Positions 59,762-64,000 of a DNA stretch of 64,000 nt are shown one piece after another. The notes under the pieces were generated by a model. It was not told where the DNA came from. It saw nothing but the letters and a program-made list of their open reading frames with translations, and ran no database searches. Within the stretch, counting starts at the first letter, position 1. Each line of letters begins with the position of its first letter. Where the stretch lies: contig JADJWS010000001.1 in assembly GCA_016716235.1 (NCBI GenBank), positions 1,054,001-1,118,000 of the forward strand. Direction: 5' to 3'. This DNA comes from Candidatus Defluviilinea gracilis. Its GTDB lineage: Bacteria; Chloroflexota; Anaerolineae; Anaerolineales; Villigracilaceae. A program made the position numbers and the translations under genes.

Positions 59762-61555
59762 ATGGCAAATGTTCATCAATTTGAAGTGATCGTGGTCGGC
59801 GCGGGCGGGGCGGGACTCATGGCGGGACTCTACGCCTCACGCGGCGCGAAGACGGCGGTCATCAGCAAGTTGTATCCGACGCGTTCGCACACAGGCGCGG
59901 CGCAGGGCGGAATCAGCGCGGCGTTGGGCAATTATGAGGAAGACAGACCCGAATGGCATATGTACGACACGGTCAAAGGGTCGGATTATCTCGGCGACCA
60001 GGACGCCATCGAATTTATGACGAGCGAAGCCATCCATGCGGTGCTTGAACTCGAACATATGGGCTTGCCGTTTGACAGAACGCCTGAGGGACGCATCTCA
60101 CAGCGTCCGTTCGGCGGGCATACGAATAATGAAACAGGCAAACCCGTCCGACGCGCGGCGCACGCGGCAGACCGCACGGGTCATATGATCCTGCAAACGC
60201 TGTACCAACAGTGCATCAAGAACAACGTCACGTTCTTCGATGAATATCAAGTGATTGATTTCATTATGGTGGACGGCAAAGCGACGGCGGTCGTCGCGAT
60301 CGAATTAGCCACTGGCGAATTTCACATCTTTCACGGAAAAGCGATCATCTTCGCGACGGGCGGGCATGGTCGCATTTTTGAGGTGACGTCCAACGCCTAC
60401 GCCTACAGCGGCGACGGCGCGGCGATCCTCTTCCGTCGCGGCATTCCGCTCGAGGACATGGAATTTTTCCAGTTCCATCCCACAGGCATTTACAAACTCG
60501 GCATCCTCATCACCGAGGGCGCGCGCGGCGAAGGCGCAGTGCTGATCAACGGCAAGGGCGAACGCTTCATGCCGAAGTATGCGCACACGGTCAAGGATTT
60601 GGCGTCGCGCGATGTGGTCAGCCGCGCGATCTACACCGAGATCAAAGAAGGTCGCGGCATTGACGGTAAAAATTATGTCTATCTGGATATCCGCCCTGAG
60701 ACGGTGAACAAATTCGCGGCGGAGGACGGACGCACCAACCCCGACGGTTCTCCCTACAAGATCACTGGCGACACGATCTTGCAAAAGATTCCCGACATCG
60801 TGGATTTCTGCCGCGTCTACCTCGGAGTGGACCCTGTCACACAAATGATGCCGACTCAACCGACCGCGCATTACACGATGGGCGGAATTCCGACGACAAA
60901 ATATGGCGAAGTAGTCGTTGACGATAAAGGCACGAAAATCCCTGGCTTATTCGCGGCAGGCGAGTGCGCGTGCGTGTCTGTGCATGGCGCGAATCGACTC
61001 GGCACGAACTCACTGCTCGACCTCGTTGTGTTCGGCAAACACGCGGGACAAACAGCCGCGGAGTACGCCAAGTCGGTTGACTGGGCGAAACTGCCCGACG
61101 ATGCCGAAGCAGGCGCGAGGTCCGAATTTGAAGCGCTGCGGAATGGGTCGGGTAAAACGAATGCGTACGATCTATCCAATGAGATGAAGAAGGTCATGTT
61201 CGAGGAAGTCGGCATTTATCGAAACGAAAAAGATATGGCGTCGGCGTTGGAAAAAGTGCGCGACATGCAGGCGCGATTCAACGATGTGCGCGTGGGCGAC
61301 ACGGGACATGTGTTCAACACCGAATTGTTGAACGCGTGGGAACTCGGCAACATGCTGGCGGTGGCGGAAGCGGTGGCGGCGAGCGCGTTGAACCGCAAAG
61401 AGTCGCGCGGCGGACATGCGCGCGAGGATTATCCCGAACGCGACGATGCGAATTGGTTGAAGCACACGTTGATCACGAAGAAGAATGGCAAGTTGGAAAT
61501 TAGTTATAAGCCTGTGGTGATCACGAAGTTTCAGCCGAAGCCAAGGGTTTACTAA
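59762..61555 (+). CDS. sdhA: Succinate dehydrogenase flavoprotein subunit
   Basis: 597 residues. The FAD-binding loop GAGGAGLMAGLYAS and the covalent-flavin His in RSHTGAAQGGISAALGN lie in the first 60 residues; catalytic Arg/His regions are FQFHPTGIYKLGILITEGARGEG in part and AHYTMGGIPTTKYGEV. Start ATG 59762 with GGAG upstream; the longer frame from 59723 is repeat sequence. With SdhB, C and D it forms complex II. Confidence 0.97.
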   Translation: MANVHQFEVIVVGAGGAGLMAGLYASRGAKTAVISKLYPTRSHTGAAQGGISAALGNYEEDRPEWHMYDTVKGSDYLGDQDAIEFMTSEAIHAVLELEHMGLPFDRTPEGRISQRPFGGHTNNETGKPVRRAAHAADRTGHMILQTLYQQCIKNNVTFFDEYQVIDFIMVDGKATAVVAIELATGEFHIFHGKAIIFATGGHGRIFEVTSNAYAYSGDGAAILFRRGIPLEDMEFFQFHPTGIYKLGILITEGARGEGAVLINGKGERFMPKYAHTVKDLASRDVVSRAIYTEIKEGRGIDGKNYVYLDIRPETVNKFAAEDGRTNPDGSPYKITGDTILQKIPDIVDFCRVYLGVDPVTQMMPTQPTAHYTMGGIPTTKYGEVVVDDKGTKIPGLFAAGECACVSVHGANRLGTNSLLDLVVFGKHAGQTAAEYAKSVDWAKLPDDAEAGARSEFEALRNGSGKTNAYDLSNEMKKVMFEEVGIYRNEKDMASALEKVRDMQARFNDVRVGDTGHVFNTELLNAWELGNMLAVAEAVAASALNRKESRGGHAREDYPERDDANWLKHTLITKKNGKLEISYKPVVITKFQPKPRVY

Positions 61556-61647
61556 TGTCATTGCGAGTCTTCGAGAAGCAATCTCCTCGTTGTGGCGCAA
61601 GATACGAGTTACACGTTACGAGTTAAGTTTGATGCAGAGGTGTTTAC

Positions 61648-62355
61648 ATGGAAGTAACAGTTAAGATTTTTAGATACAACCCCGAAAAAGATTCGCGCGG
61701 ACATTACGAGTCTTACACAGTGGACGCGCATGAAAATGACCGCATCCTCGATGTGCTTGAGTTGATCAAAGGTCACAAGGACGGGTCGCTGGCTTTCCGC
61801 CGTTCGTGCGCGCATGGCGTGTGCGGATCGGATGCGATGCGCATCAATGGGCGCAACATGCTGGCGTGTAAAACGCTGGTGCGCGACGTGGGCGCGAACA
61901 TCACGATCGAGCCGTTGCTGGGTTTGAAAGTTGTCAAAGATATGATCGTGGACATGGAGCCGTTCTTCGATAATTACAAGAAGATGCTTCCATATCTCAT
62001 CAACGAGTCGCCGTTGCCCGCCGATGGAAAAGAACGCTTGCAATCTCCCGAACAACGCGCGCGCTTCGATGAGACCACCAAATGTATTTTGTGCGCGGCT
62101 TGCACCACGTCATGTCCGTCGTTCTGGGCGAGCGAGGAGTATTACGGGCCCGCCGCGTTGATGGCGGCGCATCGCTTCATCTTTGACTCCCGCGATGAGG
62201 GCGCATCGGAACGCTTGCACATTTTGAGCGAAACGAACGGCACGGTACGCTGTCACACCGCGTATAACTGCACCAATGCCTGTCCGCGCGATATTCACAT
62301 CACGAAGGCGATCGGCGAGTTGAAGATGGCGATGGTAACGGGGAAGCTTGATTGA
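61648..62355 (+). CDS. sdhB: Succinate dehydrogenase iron-sulfur subunit
   Basis: 235 residues. The [2Fe-2S] ligands are in SCAHGVCGSDAMRINGRNMLAC in part (about 53-73). The [4Fe-4S] and [3Fe-4S] ligands are in CILCAACTTSCPSFW and CHTAYNCTNACPRDIHI. All cluster Cys are present. Starts 92 nt after sdhA. A terminator follows at 62395. Confidence 0.97.
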   Translation: MEVTVKIFRYNPEKDSRGHYESYTVDAHENDRILDVLELIKGHKDGSLAFRRSCAHGVCGSDAMRINGRNMLACKTLVRDVGANITIEPLLGLKVVKDMIVDMEPFFDNYKKMLPYLINESPLPADGKERLQSPEQRARFDETTKCILCAACTTSCPSFWASEEYYGPAALMAAHRFIFDSRDEGASERLHILSETNGTVRCHTAYNCTNACPRDIHITKAIGELKMAMVTGKLD

Positions 62356-62385
62356 GAGATTAGAGACTGGAGATTGGAGACTGGC
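62353..62385. repeat. GAGATTAGAGACTGGAGATTGGAGA near-tandem repeat
   Basis: Copy of the family at 24525 and 27054, directly after the sdhB stop codon. Confidence 0.7.
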
Positions 62386-62394
62386 AAGCCGTGT

Positions 62395-62427
62395 CTGTGA
62401 GGATGCGGCTTGTTTTTGTTTGCCAAA
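62395..62427 (+). terminator. Intrinsic terminator of the sdh operon
   Basis: CAAGCCG, 14-nt loop, CGGCTTG, then TTTTTGTTT. Confidence 0.75.
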
Positions 62428-62600
62428 TTCTCAAACTGGCTTTATAGTTATGAGGCAGGTTTTGGTTAATCGGTGTTTTTAGGAGATTACTTTTAAAGCA
62501 AAGAGACAAGGCATATCTTGACCTGATAGTAGACCCGATTCGAGTTTGCGCCAACTATAAACCTAAATTTGGACAAGGATCGAATAAAGATGGATTGAGT

Positions 62601-63308
62601 ATGAAGCAGTTTCAAAATCTTTATCGAAGCGATCCGTTTTATCGTTGGCTGGGTTTATATAACCCACTGATGTATGCTGCGCATAAGGCGGCTGGCGGCA
62701 TGACAAGTATTTACCGACAAATTGGTATTGGGTGTGAGACGCTTTTTCGAACGATCATCAAAGATTCGCTTGGGTTATCCGACAACGATGTAAGATGGTC
62801 TTACAGTATTCCTTTGCCAAGCGGAAAAACCAGAACACTATATCTGGATGGTCGAATTCCCCTAGACAGAATCAGCGATAAATCAAAAAGACTTCGCTTC
62901 CAAAGTTGGATGAGAGAGTCTGCGAAAAGTCTAGATGTCGATTCGAGAATATCTGCCAAATTAACAGGCGCAATTTTTGAAGTGCGACAGGGCTATAAAA
63001 GCAAAGACTCAAAACGTCAAAATGCGGATATTGCAAACGCGGCGACCGCGTACACGCAGACTTATCTTCCGTGCGCCGTGATCTTATCAACCCAAATTGA
63101 TGAGGATATTTTGCTCCGGTATAGATCCGAAAAATGGGCGGTTATCACCGGCGTAGTTGGGGAAAACAATCCATTGGTTTCGACATACGATTTCATGCGC
63201 GAAGTCGTTGGATATGACCTTGCCGCATTCTTCAAGCGAAACAGTAAAGTGATCCAACGGGAAGTTAACAACGTACTCAAGTCGTTGCTGATCCTTGGAG
63301 AGAAATAA
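62601..63308 (+). CDS. Type II restriction endonuclease (putative)
   Basis: 235 residues from ATG 62601 (GATTGAG upstream; weak site). No motif is certain, but the order and 1-nt overlap with a DNA methyltransferase gene make it the likely endonuclease of a type II system. A candidate PD-(D/E)XK-like core could include LYLDGRIPLDRI and AKLTGAIFEVRQGYKSKD (Glu-Val-Arg-Gln-Gly-Tyr-Lys). AT-richer than sdhB and with different codon use, which suggests transfer. Confidence 0.65.
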   Translation: MKQFQNLYRSDPFYRWLGLYNPLMYAAHKAAGGMTSIYRQIGIGCETLFRTIIKDSLGLSDNDVRWSYSIPLPSGKTRTLYLDGRIPLDRISDKSKRLRFQSWMRESAKSLDVDSRISAKLTGAIFEVRQGYKSKDSKRQNADIANAATAYTQTYLPCAVILSTQIDEDILLRYRSEKWAVITGVVGENNPLVSTYDFMREVVGYDLAAFFKRNSKVIQREVNNVLKSLLILGEK

Positions 63309-64000
63309 TGGGTATTGTTTTGGAGCGCGAAAGCCTCCGCCAGCGCGCTGATTTTACTTATAAGTTCAACGCTAAAACCGGGCGTCATGGCTGGTTGCGT
63401 CTTACGCCTGCCTACTCCCTAAAAATCGTCGAAGATTTGGTAATTTCAAACCCCGAGGCCCGTAGAATATTCGATCCGTTCTGCGGAACAGCCACCACAG
63501 CGTTGAGCGCCGCTTATCATGGACGAGAAGGCGTAACAACTGATATCAATCCTTTCTTGATATGGCTTGGACAGGCAAAGACAATGCATTATTCAACGGT
63601 TGATATTGAATTAACCCGAGAGGTCTGCCTCGATATAGTTGAAATAGTTAAAAAGCAAAACATCGAGCCATATTCCCTGCCGCCGCTCCATAACATTGAA
63701 CGTTGGTGGCATCAAAGGGAACTGAATTTTCTGCAACTGCTCAAATCCGCGATTTATAAGACAACAGAAGTAGCCTCCGCTCAACGGAGGCTACTAATGG
63801 TCGCATTTTGCAGAACATTGATGAAATTATCCAATGCCGCATTCAACCATCAATCCATGTCCTTTAAAAATGGCGGGCAACTAAAGATGGGGCTGGAGTT
63901 CGATTTATATGAAACCTTCGCCGCAGACGTCCAATTTATCATTAATAGCGCCGGTGAAAACCCAAGCGGGAAAGCAACAATTTTACTTGGGGATTCTAGA
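63308..64000 (+). CDS. DNA methyltransferase, partial (cut by window end)
   Basis: At least 231 residues with no stop before the window end. It starts MGIVLERESLRQRADFTYKF; SAM-binding motif I is FDPFCGTATTALSAAYHGRE, followed by TTDINPFLIWLGQAK. The catalytic motif IV is not reached (the visible end is ATILLGDSR), so base specificity cannot be told. The first codon overlaps the stop of the endonuclease gene (TAATG). Typical partner enzyme of a restriction-modification pair. Confidence 0.85.
   Translation, partial: MGIVLERESLRQRADFTYKFNAKTGRHGWLRLTPAYSLKIVEDLVISNPEARRIFDPFCGTATTALSAAYHGREGVTTDINPFLIWLGQAKTMHYSTVDIELTREVCLDIVEIVKKQNIEPYSLPPLHNIERWWHQRELNFLQLLKSAIYKTTEVASAQRRLLMVAFCRTLMKLSNAAFNHQSMSFKNGGQLKMGLEFDLYETFAADVQFIINSAGENPSGKATILLGDSR

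Overview
The window looks like chromosomal DNA of a member of the Chloroflexota, most likely class Anaerolineae. This is inferred from gene content and protein style only: a mevalonate-pathway decarboxylase, MalF/MalG-type sugar permeases, FCD-type GntR regulators, paired V4R proteins, quinone-type PyrD, and intergenic space packed with short dispersed repeats. No rRNA or tRNA gene was recognised. Respiratory and TCA genes (icd, sdhCDAB, gdhA) point to an organism with a respiratory chain.

Layout. 1-4.9 kb: sugar ABC operon on the minus strand (its binding-protein gene is frameshifted) with a divergent GntR/FCD regulator. 5.3-9.8 kb: mvaD-like decarboxylase, parA-parB, and a frameshifted amidohydrolase. 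9.8-18 kb: two histidine kinases and a response regulator, a DUF6812-CpaF pair, then a run of double-HTH, TPR, GNAT and two V4R proteins. 18-30.4 kb: DsbA-like protein, rhomboid-gmk, FmdB, membrane and DinB-like proteins, peptidase E, two toxin-antitoxin-like pairs, tmk, an AAA/R3H ATPase and pdxT-pdxS. 30.6-35.5 kb: GntR(YtrA)-SPFH-SdpI-DUF4177-YhfC operon with a parS-like site, then a GT39-like membrane protein. 36-38 kb: icd with a histone-H1-like tail, a possible small RNA and an orphan antitoxin. 38-49 kb: pyrC, pyrB, pyrF, pyrE and pyrD on one strand, interleaved with unrelated genes. 49-58 kb: a Ser/Thr kinase, gdhA, cupin, VOC, a rhodanese with an internal TGA, pepF, dnaN and an FKBP. 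58-62.4 kb: sdhC-sdhD-(GxxExxY)-sdhA-sdhB. 62.6-64 kb: a restriction endonuclease and the start of its methyltransferase, cut by the window end.

Two themes stand out. First, the genome carries many families of small palindromic or near-tandem repeats (about 20-110 bp). They fill intergenic space and also lie inside reading frames: pyrF carries a 28-nt perfect palindrome, pyrC a 29-nt one and pyrD a stretch of an intergenic repeat, all in frame. Second, a lipoprotein rhodanese has an in-frame TGA two codons after its catalytic Cys codon, where I recall relatives carrying a second Cys. A foldable hairpin follows it, so it is a candidate selenoprotein, although a nonsense mutation or sequencing error is equally possible. 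Two further genes have single-base frameshifts at short homopolymers, so assembly error must be kept in mind throughout.

Coordinates, motifs and palindromes were read directly from the sequence. Family names come from memory of protein families, and no database search was possible.
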